Shown: positions 32,055-40,115, counted from the stretch's first letter. The stretch: 49,831 bases of DNA from Desulfoferrobacter suflitae (GCF_022603395.1 NZ_JAIBKA010000018.1:1-49831); one strand, 5' to 3'. Program-made: numbers and translations. The notes: generated by a model from the letters alone, not told the origin.

Positions 32055-35000
32055 ATGATGAAAGCAACGAATCAAGGTTCCCGGGCGGTATTGATCATAG
32101 GGGCGGGAATCGCCGGTATGCAGGCGGCCCTTGACCTTGCCGCCATGGACTATGAAGTTTATCTGCTGGACCGCTCCCCTTCCATCGGGGGCAACATGGC
32201 GCGCCTGGACAAAACCTTCCCCACCAACGACTGTTCGACCTGCATGATTTCACCACGGATGGTAGCTGCTTCGCGCCATCCGAACATTCACATCATGACT
32301 CATTCCGAATGCACGGGACTGGCAGGGGAGCCCGGAGCTTTCACGGCTCAGGTGCGCGTCCATCCCCGCTATGTGGACCCGCAAACCTGTATCGGTTGCG
32401 GTCTGTGCGTTGAAAAATGCCCGAAAAAGGCGCCCAACGAATACAATGCCGGTATGGACACTCGCAAAGCCATCCATTTCCTTTACCCGCAGGCCATCCC
32501 GCTGGTTCCCGTAATCGACACCGAAAACTGCCTCTATTTCCAGAAGGGAAAATGCCGCATCTGCGAGAAGCTTTGTCCGACCAAAGCGGTTCGTCTGCAG
32601 GATCAGATCCAACAGCTGGAGCTATCGCTGGGGGCGGTCATTTTGGCCGCGGGATTCGAGCTCGGCCTGGTGCCTCAGGCCGGGGAATACGGCCACGGCC
32701 GGTATCCCAATGTGGTGGCAAACCTCGAATTCGAGCGAATGCTGTCGGCAGCCGGACCTTTTGGGGGGCAGCCCAAACGGCCGTCAGACGGAAAGAAGCC
32801 TCAAAATATCGCCTGGATTCAGTGCGTTGCCTCGCGCGACAGCGCCCGCAAACGCAATTTCTGTTCTTCGGTCTGCTGCATGGCTGCGGTCAAACAGGCC
32901 ATTTTAACCCGCGAGCACGACCCGGAAAGCCGCGCCACCATTTTCTACATGGATATCCGGGCTCACGGAAAGGACTTCGACCGCTATGTGCTGCGGGCCA
33001 AAGATCAATACGGGGTGCGGTTCATACGCAGCATGCTCTCTCAGGTCATGCAGAATCCGGAAAACGGCAACCTGATCATCGAATATTACGACCGTAATAC
33101 CCTCGAACACAGACAGGAAGAATTCGATTTGGTCGTCCTTTCGGCCGGATTTAAGCCGAATAAATCCATCGGGCCTCTGATCCGCACCCTGGGTCTGCAG
33201 CAGAACCGGTACGGCTTCATCGAACCCGATCTGGAAGACCCTACTCACACCTCCAAACCGGGAGTTTACGTGTGTGGCGTCCTGGACGGCCCCAAGGACA
33301 TTCCCGAATCGGTTTCGAGCGCCAGTGCTGCGGCGGCAAGTGTTGCCGCACTGCTGGGCGGACATTCCGATGCAGATGTGCCGACCCAATCCGAGCGTCC
33401 GAAGATGCGAGACATGACGGGGGAAGCGCCGCGTATCGGCGTTTTCGTGTGCCATTGCGGAAAGAACATCGCCGGCGTGGTTGATGTCGAAAGCGTGCGC
33501 CGTTATGCGCAAACACTCCCGCATGTGGTTGCAGTCGAAGATTTCATGTTCACCTGCTCCTCCCAGACCCAGCAGCGCATGCAGGAGCTAATCGGCGAAC
33601 ACCGGCTCAATCGGGTGGTGGTTGCGGCCTGCTCACCCCGCACTCACGAGCCGCTTTTTCAGGAGACGCTGCAGAGGGCAGGTCTGAACAAGCATTTTTT
33701 CGAGATGGCCAACATCCGCGATCAATGTTCTTGGGTGCACGCAGACGATGCGCATGCGGCCACCGACAAAGCAAAAGACCTGGTGCGCGCAGCGGTCGCT
33801 CGAGCGGCTTTGCTGGAGCCGTTTGATGATGTGGCAACTGAAGTTGTTCCTTCGGCACTCGTAATTGGAGGCGGTCTGGCGGGCATGACGGCGGCTCTCA
33901 ACCTGGCCGACCAGGGACTGACCGTCCATCTGGTGGAAAAAGAAGAGCAGCTGGGCGGAATGGCAAGAAGGATTCATCACACGCTCGAGGGCGGTTCCCC
34001 GCGGCGCATGGCGGAGCGGCTGGCGCTTCGCGTCAAAAGCCACCGCAACATTGCACTTCGAACGGCGGCCACTGTGCAGGCTATTTCCGGCAATGCCGGG
34101 CGCTTCAAGGCGCTTGTGCAGCAAAACGGAGCATCTTTTGATATTGAGTGCGGTGCCGTAATCCTCGCAGCCGGCGGTTCTCCGTACCGGCCGGCAAGCT
34201 CCGACTACGGCTACGGGGAGCATCCAAAAGTGGTCACGCAGCTGGAGCTGGAAGAACGCATTATGAGCGGCAAGGGCGCGCTTCCACAAACGACGGTGAT
34301 GATTCAGTGCATCGGCTCGCGCAACGACGACTTTCCGCTCTGCAGCCGAGTCTGTTGCGCGGCAGCGGTGAAGAACTCCATTTTGCTGCTGGAAAAGAAT
34401 CCAGCAGCTTCGGTTTACATCCTCTACCGGGATGTGCGCACCTTTGGCTTCAAGGAAGAATACTATCGAAAAGCGCGGGACCGTGGAGTGATCTTCATCA
34501 AATTCGAGCCGGAATCGCCGCCCGAGGTCCTGTTTAATGGGGATGAAGTGCGAGTCGACGTGTTCGATCCCGCCAGCCAAATGAACCTTGAGATCGGACC
34601 GGACCTGCTGGTTTTAAGCGCCGGCATCCGGCCGCAGCCGGAAGTGGACCAACTCGGGAAGATCCTCAAGCTGCCCTTTATGCAGGAAGGCTTCTTCATG
34701 GAAGCCCATCCCAAGCTGAGCCCGCTCGACTTCAGCAGGCCCGGCGTGTTCGTTTGCGGATTGGCACACAGCCCGCGATTTATCGAAGAAAGCATCACTC
34801 AGGCGCTTGGCGCCGCCGCCCGGGCCAGCGGACTCCTTTGGAAGAAGCAAGTCTACAGCAGCGGCATTGTGGCTGAGGTAAAACGGGAGCTTTGCTCAGC
34901 CTGCCTGGTCTGCGTGTATACCTGCCCTTACCAGGTTCCGTATATCGACAAGGAACGGGTATCGGTCATCGACCCCGAAGGCTGCCAGGGCTGTGGCATC

Positions 35001-35093
35001 TGTGTTTCCGAATGCCCTGCCAAAGCGATCACCTTCAAGCACTACAACGACGACCAGATTCTCGCTCAGATTGAGGGGGCGATCAATGTTTAG
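32055..35093 (+). CDS. hdrA: Double-length HdrA-like flavo-iron-sulfur protein
   Basis: 1012 residues, about half again as long as methanogen HdrA. Part one (about 10-445) has FAD-binding GAGIAGMQAALDLA, CSTCMISPRM, a 4Fe-4S motif CIGCGLCVEKCP (about 113) and CRICEKLCP. Part two begins RIGVFVCHCG (about 460), the usual HdrA start, then FAD-binding GGGLAGMTAALNLA (about 603), and ends with CSACLVCVYTCP and CQGCGICVSECP (from about 947). So an HdrA core is followed by a nearly complete HdrA. ATG at 32055 preferred. HdrA holds the bifurcating FAD; its electron donor is not coded here (no MvhD, Flx or Fdh nearby). Confidence 0.88.
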   Translation: MMKATNQGSRAVLIIGAGIAGMQAALDLAAMDYEVYLLDRSPSIGGNMARLDKTFPTNDCSTCMISPRMVAASRHPNIHIMTHSECTGLAGEPGAFTAQVRVHPRYVDPQTCIGCGLCVEKCPKKAPNEYNAGMDTRKAIHFLYPQAIPLVPVIDTENCLYFQKGKCRICEKLCPTKAVRLQDQIQQLELSLGAVILAAGFELGLVPQAGEYGHGRYPNVVANLEFERMLSAAGPFGGQPKRPSDGKKPQNIAWIQCVASRDSARKRNFCSSVCCMAAVKQAILTREHDPESRATIFYMDIRAHGKDFDRYVLRAKDQYGVRFIRSMLSQVMQNPENGNLIIEYYDRNTLEHRQEEFDLVVLSAGFKPNKSIGPLIRTLGLQQNRYGFIEPDLEDPTHTSKPGVYVCGVLDGPKDIPESVSSASAAAASVAALLGGHSDADVPTQSERPKMRDMTGEAPRIGVFVCHCGKNIAGVVDVESVRRYAQTLPHVVAVEDFMFTCSSQTQQRMQELIGEHRLNRVVVAACSPRTHEPLFQETLQRAGLNKHFFEMANIRDQCSWVHADDAHAATDKAKDLVRAAVARAALLEPFDDVATEVVPSALVIGGGLAGMTAALNLADQGLTVHLVEKEEQLGGMARRIHHTLEGGSPRRMAERLALRVKSHRNIALRTAATVQAISGNAGRFKALVQQNGASFDIECGAVILAAGGSPYRPASSDYGYGEHPKVVTQLELEERIMSGKGALPQTTVMIQCIGSRNDDFPLCSRVCCAAAVKNSILLLEKNPAASVYILYRDVRTFGFKEEYYRKARDRGVIFIKFEPESPPEVLFNGDEVRVDVFDPASQMNLEIGPDLLVLSAGIRPQPEVDQLGKILKLPFMQEGFFMEAHPKLSPLDFSRPGVFVCGLAHSPRFIEESITQALGAAARASGLLWKKQVYSSGIVAEVKRELCSACLVCVYTCPYQVPYIDKERVSVIDPEGCQGCGICVSECPAKAITFKHYNDDQILAQIEGAINV

Positions 35094-35128
35094 GGACTCC
35101 GAAAATGCGCATGGCCAGTTAAACACCT

Positions 35129-35154
35129 CGTTCCCACGCTCCCGCGTGGGAACG
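35129..35154. repeat. Perfect 11-bp palindromic repeat
   Basis: CGTTCCCACGC (35129-35139), loop TCCC, GCGTGGGAACG (35144-35154). No U-run follows, so it is not a plain terminator. This type of unit is found many times in genomes of related bacteria as an extragenic palindrome. Confidence 0.75.
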
Positions 35155-35338
35155 ATTCCGATCCTCCAGTAACTTCCGTGTTCCCTTAACAACCCAATCG
35201 GTTGGCGACCGATACCGCCGAGCAGGCGTGGAACCGTCAGTTGGAATCGCACTATTGTTATCGACATCCGCCGGTTGACATGATTAAGGGTAACTTCTCA
35301 AAAAATGCAGGAACATGGAGCTAAGCTCCGCGTCCGTC

Positions 35339-35393
35339 ATTCCCGCAGGTTTTTTAGCGGGAATCCAGAAAGGCGCGCGGGGCTGGATTCCCG
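35339..35393. repeat. Alternating-stem repeat (ATTCCCGC/GCGGGAAT and CGGGAATCCAG/CTGGATTCCCG)
   Basis: ATTCCCGC (35339-35346) can pair with GCGGGAAT (35357-35364); alternatively CGGGAATCCAG (35358-35368) pairs with CTGGATTCCCG (35383-35393), an 11-bp perfect match. The two foldings share the middle arm. It looks like a dispersed REP/MITE-type unit. Confidence 0.7.
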
Positions 35394-35453
35394 ACAAATA
35401 TCCCTGATAATGTTATCCTTGCAGCCACGGCTTGTCGACCAAAACAATGTTGG

Positions 35454-35482
35454 TTGACACGGAAAACATTATCGGCTAGAAA
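35454..35482 (+). promoter_or_regulatory. Promoter for the predicted small RNA
   Basis: TTGACA (35454-35459), 17 bases, TAGAAA (35477-35482). The -35 box is perfect. Transcription would begin near 35489 and meet an intrinsic terminator at 35619. Confidence 0.5.
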
Positions 35483-35488
35483 ATCATA

Positions 35489-35619
35489 GAACAATCAAGG
35501 CAATGAAGTCTGCCTGAACTGCCCGGAAAGCTCCGGGATGATGACTTCTACCCAAACGGGGTGGAAGTCAGAGAAGATGAAGACTTTTCACCCCACTTGG
35601 CAAGGCCGGTGGGGTTTTT
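35489..35619 (+). ncRNA. Predicted small structured RNA or leader, unknown class
   Basis: Between a consensus-like promoter and an intrinsic terminator lie about 130 bases without an open frame but with strong hairpins: CCCGGA/TCCGGG (35522-35537) and GACTTCtACCC/GGGTgGAAGTC (35543-35569), then the terminator stem CCCCAC/GTGGGG (35591-35614) with five Us. I do not recognise a known RNA family. It may be a stand-alone RNA, or a regulatory leader of the dynamin-like gene 75 bases on. Confidence 0.45.
35591..35619 (+). terminator. Intrinsic terminator
   Basis: CCCCAC (35591-35596) pairs with GTGGGG (35609-35614), followed by TTTTT (35615-35619). Confidence 0.7.
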
Positions 35620-35644
35620 GTTTTGGCAACCGTATTTATTTAGA

Positions 35645-35676
35645 CCCCGCGCCAGCCTGACTGGGCGGGGTTTTTT
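35645..35676 (+). terminator. Intrinsic terminator just before the dynamin-like gene
   Basis: CCCCGC (35645-35650) plus CCAG (35652-35655) pair with CTGG (35661-35664) plus GCGGGG (35665-35670), then six Ts (35671-35676). Only 18 bases separate it from the ATG at 35695, so it blocks read-through or acts as an attenuator. Confidence 0.75.
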
Positions 35677-35694
35677 GCTTCAGGAGAATGCACC

Positions 35695-36741
35695 ATGATG
35701 CTCGATGCCTTTAGACAAAGACGTCAGAACTTGTTCGATGCTCTCGGCAGCCTGAAAGGATTGGCGGAACTTCGCGAGGATCGAAATGTCCTCGAAAGCG
35801 TTGACGAAATCAGTAGAAAGCTTGCCGACAACCGATTTTACCTGGTGGTCCTGGGCCAGTTCAAACGGGGCAAAAGCACCTTCATCAACAGCCTGCTTGG
35901 AACCAGGCTGCTGCCGACAGCCGTGGTGCCTCTCACTTCTATTGTGACTGTGCTTCGCTACGGCGAGGAAGAGTGCGTTGAAGTCCGGTTCGAAAACGGT
36001 GACAGGCGGTGTGTTGCTCGTGATGAACTGGTTGATTATGTGACCGAAAAAGGCAATCCGGCGAACGAAAAAAATGTGGCCCAGGTCGAGATAAGCTATC
36101 CCTCCCCGTACTTGAAGGACGGTGTCCATATCATCGATACGCCGGGTGTGGGATCGATCTTCTCGGACAACACCCAGGTGACTTACAATTTTCTGCCCAA
36201 AGTCGATGCGGCTCTCTTCCTCCTGGCGGTGGACCCTCCCATGAGTCAATCCGAGCTGGATTTCCTTAAAGACGTGAAGCAATACGTCCAGAAGATCTTC
36301 TTCATCCAAAACAAGATTGATTATCTGGATGAAGAAGACCGGCGGGAATCGATGCTCTTTTCCAAACGAGTGATCGAGGAGGCTCTGGGAGACGGCAAAG
36401 TGAACATCCATCCGCTATCGGCCAAACAGGCCCTGGAGGCCAAACTGAATAGGGACGAAGGAAAATTGGAACAGAGCTTTCTGCCCGACTTTGATCGCGT
36501 TTTGGGAGATTTTCTGACCCGCGAAAAGGGCAAAGTCCTCCTCCAGTCGGTGCTGCAAAGCGGGCGCAAATTGCTCTCAGACGAAGAATTCGCCGTCAAG
36601 TTGGAACAAAAGGCCGTGGCCACCCCGCTGCAGGATCTGGAAGAAAAGATTCGCCTGTTCGAAAAGCAGCTGGAAAAGATCCAGGACCAGAAAAAAATTA
36701 AGGGCGCGAAGAATCGATTCCGCATCCCTCGGCCCAAATAA
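35695..36741 (+). CDS. Truncated bacterial dynamin-like GTPase
   Basis: 348 residues with a dynamin-type GTPase domain: G1 GQFKRGKST (about 54-62), G3 DTPGVGS (about 149) and G4 NKID (about 204). Start ATG at 35695, AGGAG nine bases upstream (35682-35686). Bacterial dynamin-like proteins run to 550-700 residues with a helical stalk and paddle for membrane contact; this one stops just inside the first long helix, after a basic tail (KKIKGAKNRFRIPRPK) that does not fit. It is therefore cut at its 3' side, most likely near 36690, and can hardly reshape membranes. The GTPase domain itself looks intact. Confidence 0.78.
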   Translation: MMLDAFRQRRQNLFDALGSLKGLAELREDRNVLESVDEISRKLADNRFYLVVLGQFKRGKSTFINSLLGTRLLPTAVVPLTSIVTVLRYGEEECVEVRFENGDRRCVARDELVDYVTEKGNPANEKNVAQVEISYPSPYLKDGVHIIDTPGVGSIFSDNTQVTYNFLPKVDAALFLLAVDPPMSQSELDFLKDVKQYVQKIFFIQNKIDYLDEEDRRESMLFSKRVIEEALGDGKVNIHPLSAKQALEAKLNRDEGKLEQSFLPDFDRVLGDFLTREKGKVLLQSVLQSGRKLLSDEEFAVKLEQKAVATPLQDLEEKIRLFEKQLEKIQDQKKIKGAKNRFRIPRPK

Positions 36742-37090
36742 CTCTTGAGCCTTTTCGAGAAACAGCTTGTGCCTTGTTTGCTCCAGATTATCCGGCGCCA
36801 TGAGACCGAAATGCCCTGAATCCTTAACGAGATAGCCACAACACGCAGGAGCTGCGTCCATAAAAAAATTTAGTTCAGCTTCGAAAATTGTCAAGTAAAT
36901 AGTCTCAAAAAACTTAGTAGAAGAGGATCAAAGCACCACTGAAGCATAGAGTTCATCGTGTGCAAAAAATCTAATTTTATTAAATGATCAACCGACATTT
37001 TCCATTGACTTTTGTCCACCAGCTGCTAATTTTTGTTTGTGTTTTTTTATGTTTTATAAATCAAATGTAGTTGAATACGAAAGGACGGCA
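36742..37090. other. AT-rich gap after the truncated GTPase
   Basis: About 350 bases, falling to very AT-rich after 36890. A minus-strand frame (36577-36894) has a protein-like start (FFMDAAPACCGYLVKDSG...) but runs antisense into the GTPase; I do not recognise it. The promoter of the recombinase lies at 37005-37032. Confidence 0.4.
37005..37032 (+). promoter_or_regulatory. Promoter of the serine recombinase
   Basis: TTGACT (37005-37010), 16 bases, TAATTT (37027-37032), about 60 bp before the ATG at 37091, in an AT-rich stretch. Confidence 0.45.
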
Positions 37091-37666
37091 ATGGGAAGGC
37101 TTGTCGGATACGCACGGATATCGGTGCTGGAGCGGTCATTCGAACCCCAGATAGAGGATTTGCGGAAGGCTGGGGTGAGTGAAGAGCTCCTTTTCAGTGA
37201 CGAGGCCATAGTCGTCAGAGACACCTGGAGAGGACTGCAAGATTGCCTGGATGAGCTTCAGGCAGGTGACACTTTAATTGTGTGGCGACTTGACCGCATT
37301 GGAAAATCCCTTTCTCAACTTGTCAATTTCGTTGAGGACTTGCAGAACCGGGAAATCGGCTTCAAGTCATTGCGCGACACGGTAATTGACACAACACAGA
37401 GTGACGGCGAAGTAGTGTCAGACGTTTTTTCTTGCCTTGCCCAATTTGGCCGCCGTCTGCTTCAGGAGCGCGCTCGAGTCGGCGTCGCGACCGGCCGAGC
37501 CAGGGGCAGACAGGGAGGAAGAAGACCCATCTTTGCCAGCGACCCACGGGTTCGAGCGGCAAAGGCAATGAGCCTCGATGAAAACATCACAGTCAACGAG
37601 ATTTGCACAGCACTCAAGATATCGAGGGCAACATATTACAGGTTTCTCGCCCTGGCTGATGAATAG
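37091..37666 (+). CDS. Serine recombinase (resolvase/invertase family)
   Basis: 191 residues: catalytic N-terminal domain with GYARISVLERSFEPQIEDL (Ser of RIS is the nucleophile), TLIVWRLDRIGKSLSQLVNFVEDL (the conserved DRxGRS region, with GKS here) and SLRDTVIDTTQSDGE; then an Arg/Gly linker (ATGRARGRQGGRRP) and a C-terminal helix-turn-helix (ITVNEICTALKISRATYYRFL). ATG at 37091 behind AAAGGA is preferred to earlier codons, as the family starts with this motif. It may resolve a transposon or invert a segment; no transposase of the matching type is intact nearby. Its AT-rich upstream side could hold a crossover site. Confidence 0.87.
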   Translation: MGRLVGYARISVLERSFEPQIEDLRKAGVSEELLFSDEAIVVRDTWRGLQDCLDELQAGDTLIVWRLDRIGKSLSQLVNFVEDLQNREIGFKSLRDTVIDTTQSDGEVVSDVFSCLAQFGRRLLQERARVGVATGRARGRQGGRRPIFASDPRVRAAKAMSLDENITVNEICTALKISRATYYRFLALADE

Positions 37667-37766
37667 ACTGGTTACGGGGAGGTTACCCAGCGCTCATTTG
37701 GCTAGCACCTCGTCAATTTGGTTGTGCACTGGCTGTGCAGGGTTGCTACAGCACGGGTGTTCTTCC

Positions 37767-37789
37767 CCTTCGACAGGCTCAGGACAGGC
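37767..37789. repeat. Dispersed palindromic repeat, copy 1
   Basis: CCTTCGACAGGCTCAGGACA plus GGC, a sequence well known to me as a repeated element in many environmental genomes. It shares the CCTTCGAC and CAGGACAGGC parts with the copy at 39055-39078. Confidence 0.7.
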
Positions 37790-37877
37790 TTCGATATCTC
37801 AGGGCGCACGGCCCCCGGTCGGTACCCGTAAAGCAAGCTTGACACAGCACTGGTGAAATTCAGTGAAGGAAAGGTTG

Positions 37878-38432
37878 ATGGTGGATGCTCCTGCAAAAGC
37901 TGACGGTCTAGTCTTGTTTGAAGGCGATAATAACGCGTCAAAAGAGCCTGGCGCCGGACTGCAACATCTGAAACAAATGACCCTCACGGTTCGCAAGATC
38001 ATCAGGAACTCGGAGTTTAGCGGCAAGCAGGCGGAATTGTATACAGAGACGGATAGTATTCTAGATGAAATCAAAAGCTTGCAGCAGTTATCCGCTGACA
38101 TGCGGGTTCATCGCAAGTTGATTGAGCTCTATGATGATCTTTTGGGCGAACGCCTGTGCGGTGAACTCGATAATGAAGCACGCAGCTATGTCCTCTCTCG
38201 CAAGGAGCAAGCACGCCGCACACTTGACTCGCTGCAAACAAGGCTGGACCGAATATACGAAATCAAAATGAGGCTACATAAGTTGGAATTTGTTGCAAAC
38301 GCCGGCGCCCGCGAGAGGATGGGCGGGGTGCAAATTGATTTGGAAGGGTGCGGCAATGAAGTGCACCGCCCGGCAAAGACAATCCAAGTACATGGCCCTG
38401 ACAATCAATCCAATTCCTGGCTTGATGAGTGA
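37878..38432 (+). CDS. Coiled-coil-like unknown protein
   Basis: 184 residues, largely helical and rich in Leu, Arg, Glu and Lys; long stretches (LYTETDSILDEIKSLQQLSA, ARRTLDSLQTRLDRIYEIKM) look like coiled coil. No domain recognised. ATG at 37878 behind AAGGAAAGG is chosen over a GTG at 37863. It lies alone between the recombinase and a small zinc protein, all in one direction, so it may be cargo of the same island. Confidence 0.6.
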   Translation: MVDAPAKADGLVLFEGDNNASKEPGAGLQHLKQMTLTVRKIIRNSEFSGKQAELYTETDSILDEIKSLQQLSADMRVHRKLIELYDDLLGERLCGELDNEARSYVLSRKEQARRTLDSLQTRLDRIYEIKMRLHKLEFVANAGARERMGGVQIDLEGCGNEVHRPAKTIQVHGPDNQSNSWLDE

Positions 38433-38473
38433 GAAATGATTTCAATCTTCACAGTTATCATTGAGAGACATCA

Positions 38474-38662
38474 GTGACGATGACCGTTCGAGCTTATCCC
38501 ACACATGGAATTGCAAAGTTAAGTGGTTGTCCGTATTGTTCCAGGAATCTCTGTGATCAGCAACACCACGAAGCGGGTCATTCGAGAGATCAGGGCCTGT
38601 TCAAGGTGAGGTGCCCCGCTTGTGGGTTCACCAAATGGTACCGATTGAAGCCTCATCCGTGA
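38474..38662 (+). CDS. Small zinc-ribbon-like unknown protein
   Basis: 62 residues with a CPYC and a CPAC knuckle 30 residues apart, the layout of a zinc ribbon. There is an extra Cys and three His between. ATG at 38480 is also possible. No good ribosome site. In line with the coiled-coil gene, 41 bases after it. Confidence 0.5.
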   Translation: MTMTVRAYPTHGIAKLSGCPYCSRNLCDQQHHEAGHSRDQGLFKVRCPACGFTKWYRLKPHP

Positions 38663-38672
38663 TCGGATTTGG

Positions 38673-38891
38673 TTGAGCTGGAAGGAGAAAATCACAATTG
38701 CAGGGACATATTTGGACCGAATAAAATCCAGGCGATGGCAAAAAGGTGGCAGGCCCAAAGGATGGTACTTTGCCATTATTCTCATGCAAGATGACGGCGC
38801 ATACGAAAGTGTCATGCTGGAGCCTCAATTTGATCACGGTGAGTATGCCATCAGCTGGATTCGGCGCAGGTCAGAGTGCAAACGTGGGTGA
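38673..38891 (+). CDS. Possible small protein, weakly supported
   Basis: A frame of up to 72 residues with a protein-like composition (GRPKGWYFAIILMQDDGAYE). It has only a TTG start and no good ribosome site for that codon (AAGGAG lies inside the frame). It ends where the IS91-type relic begins, so it could be the cut N-terminal neighbour of that insertion. I do not recognise it. Confidence 0.3.
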   Translation: MSWKEKITIAGTYLDRIKSRRWQKGGRPKGWYFAIILMQDDGAYESVMLEPQFDHGEYAISWIRRRSECKRG

Positions 38892-39463
38892 ACAGAAGAT
38901 CACCTACTTCGAGGACACCGACAAGGTCCTCTATCGCTCGGCCATGACCCATGCGAGCAACAAAAAGAATTTTGAAATTTTCACCGCCGAGGAATTCATC
39001 GCCGCCATCACTCAGCATATTCCAGACAAGAATTTTCAGATGGTCAGACACGGAGCCTGTCCTGAGCGAAGTCGAAGGAACTGGTATTCGAATAGAAGTA
39101 GCAGGGACAGAAACAAAGCCGGCCTCCCGAGGCCGGGAGATGAGCCGGCGTCTTCGGCGCAGTCCCTGGATGTGACGGTCCTGGATGTGTCCGACTATAA
39201 GCCCCCGCGCATCCCCTCAATCACGCCCATGGCGTGACTGGCGGAAGCTCATTAAGAAAATCTGCGAGGTGGATCCCTTGACTTGTCCCCGATGCGGCTA
39301 TGACATGAAGATCATAGGCCTCATTCACCAACCCGCCGTGATAGAATGTATCCTCCGTAATCTCGGGTTGTGGGACCGGCACCCGACCCCTCTTGAGGGA
39401 AAACCCAAAGCACCTGTCGATGGGCCGGTTGTCCACGACGATTTTGATCACGCCTTGGCGTGA
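38858..39463 (+). pseudogene. IS91-type (Y2) transposase relic
   Basis: C-terminal part of an IS91-family transposase in two frames. Frame one: ITYFEDTDKVLYRSAMTH, NFEIFTAEEFIAAITQHIP, QMVRHG, WYSNRS, AGLPRPGDEPA, DYKPPRIPS. After a shift near 39200-39230 frame two goes on: PWRDWRKLIKKICEVDPL, CPRCGYDMKIIG, VIECILRNLGLW. The N-terminal catalytic part is missing. Between QMVRHG and WYSNRS the reading frame carries eight or nine foreign codons (ACPERSRRN) from a palindromic repeat. Dead. Confidence 0.82.
39055..39078. repeat. Dispersed palindromic repeat, copy 2, inside a reading frame
   Basis: GCCTGTCCTGAGCGAAGTCG plus AAGG at 39055-39078. It is in opposite orientation to copy 1 (37767-37789) and adds codons to the transposase relic without breaking the frame. 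Confidence 0.75.
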
Positions 39464-39647
39464 CTGGCCCGGATATGAAGAGCCCGTCTTCGTATACCAC
39501 TAGACCAGGGCGCTGGAGAAATCCCCCAGCGGCTACCACGGGAGCAGTCTGCCCGCAAACGCGGACAAATACCCTTCTTCAACTTCTGCGCAAACCAGAA
39601 AACGCGCGCAAAGCTCAATGTGCGTCGAGGTATGCCGATCGTGCGAC

Positions 39648-39669
39648 CACCACGGTGTACACCGTGGTG
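39648..39669. repeat. Perfect 22-bp palindrome
   Basis: Each arm is CACCACGGTGT and the halves meet without a loop. It sits between the IS91 relic and the tauE relic. It may be a recombination or protein-binding site, or an end of a lost element. Confidence 0.7.
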
Positions 39670-39704
39670 CTGCTTGTCACTGCTCACCTGAAATCGGCAC
39701 AAAA

Positions 39705-40097
39705 ATGGCCTTGACACTACCGCCAAACCCTGCTATCGAAAAATCTCCTAAAAGCAATTTCTTATCACCTATCACCTCACCCATTGTGGCGCCGTTTTTC
39801 GTAGCCATCTTCAAAATGCCGGTCTACACGATAGCCGGCGCCGCTCTTATGGGAACCTTCATCACATCCGTTGCGGGCGTTGTCTTCTATCAGCTGCTGG
39901 ACTTTTACATGAGTACGCAGATGTCGGTGGGACCCGATTGGGTGCTCGGCGCCTTATTCGGCATCGGAGGCTTTTGCGGCATGTACCTCGGAGCGCGCTG
40001 CCAAAAGTACGTCCCCAGCCGGGTGATCAAACTGATTCTGTGCGCCTGCATTCTGTTTGTGGCTCTCAAATACGAGGTTGGGTTTTTTTTGCAGTGA
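39705..40097 (+). pseudogene. C-terminal half of a TauE/SafE-family membrane exporter
   Basis: From about 39770 the frame reads as the end of a sulfite/organosulfonate exporter: PIVAPFFVAIFKMPVYTIAG, MGTFITSVAGVVFYQLLDFY, GPDWVLGALFGIGGFCGMYLG and KLILCACILFVALKYEV, four membrane helices. TauE/SafE proteins have about 250-300 residues and eight helices, so the N-terminal half is lost; the codons before 39770 do not match the family. The stop lies in a GTGAGCAGTGA-type repeat. Probably inactive. Confidence 0.72.
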
Positions 40098-40115
40098 GCA
40101 GTGAATAGTGAATAG
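40092..40115. repeat. Short tandem GCAGTGA-type repeat at a gene end
   Basis: CAGTGAGCAGTGAATAGTGA plus ATAG at 40092-40115. The same core, GTGAGCAGTGA, occurs over the hdrB stop (31955-31983) and inverted at 39675-39686. Confidence 0.55.

Larger units (their letters stand above)
35094..35694. other. 600-base gap: palindromic repeats, then a predicted small RNA
   Basis: No protein gene. From left to right: a perfect hairpin (35129-35154), alternative stem repeats (35339-35393), a promoter-like pair (35454-35482), hairpins and two intrinsic terminators up to 35676. See the separate entries. Confidence 0.6.

Noticed and set aside
35129-35154. Terminator of the hdr operon
   Set aside because: The stem is perfect but there is no run of Ts, and it is of the dispersed palindrome type.
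36577-36894. Minus-strand 105-codon frame
   Set aside because: Half of it is antisense to the GTPase. The first 50 residues look protein-like but match nothing I know.
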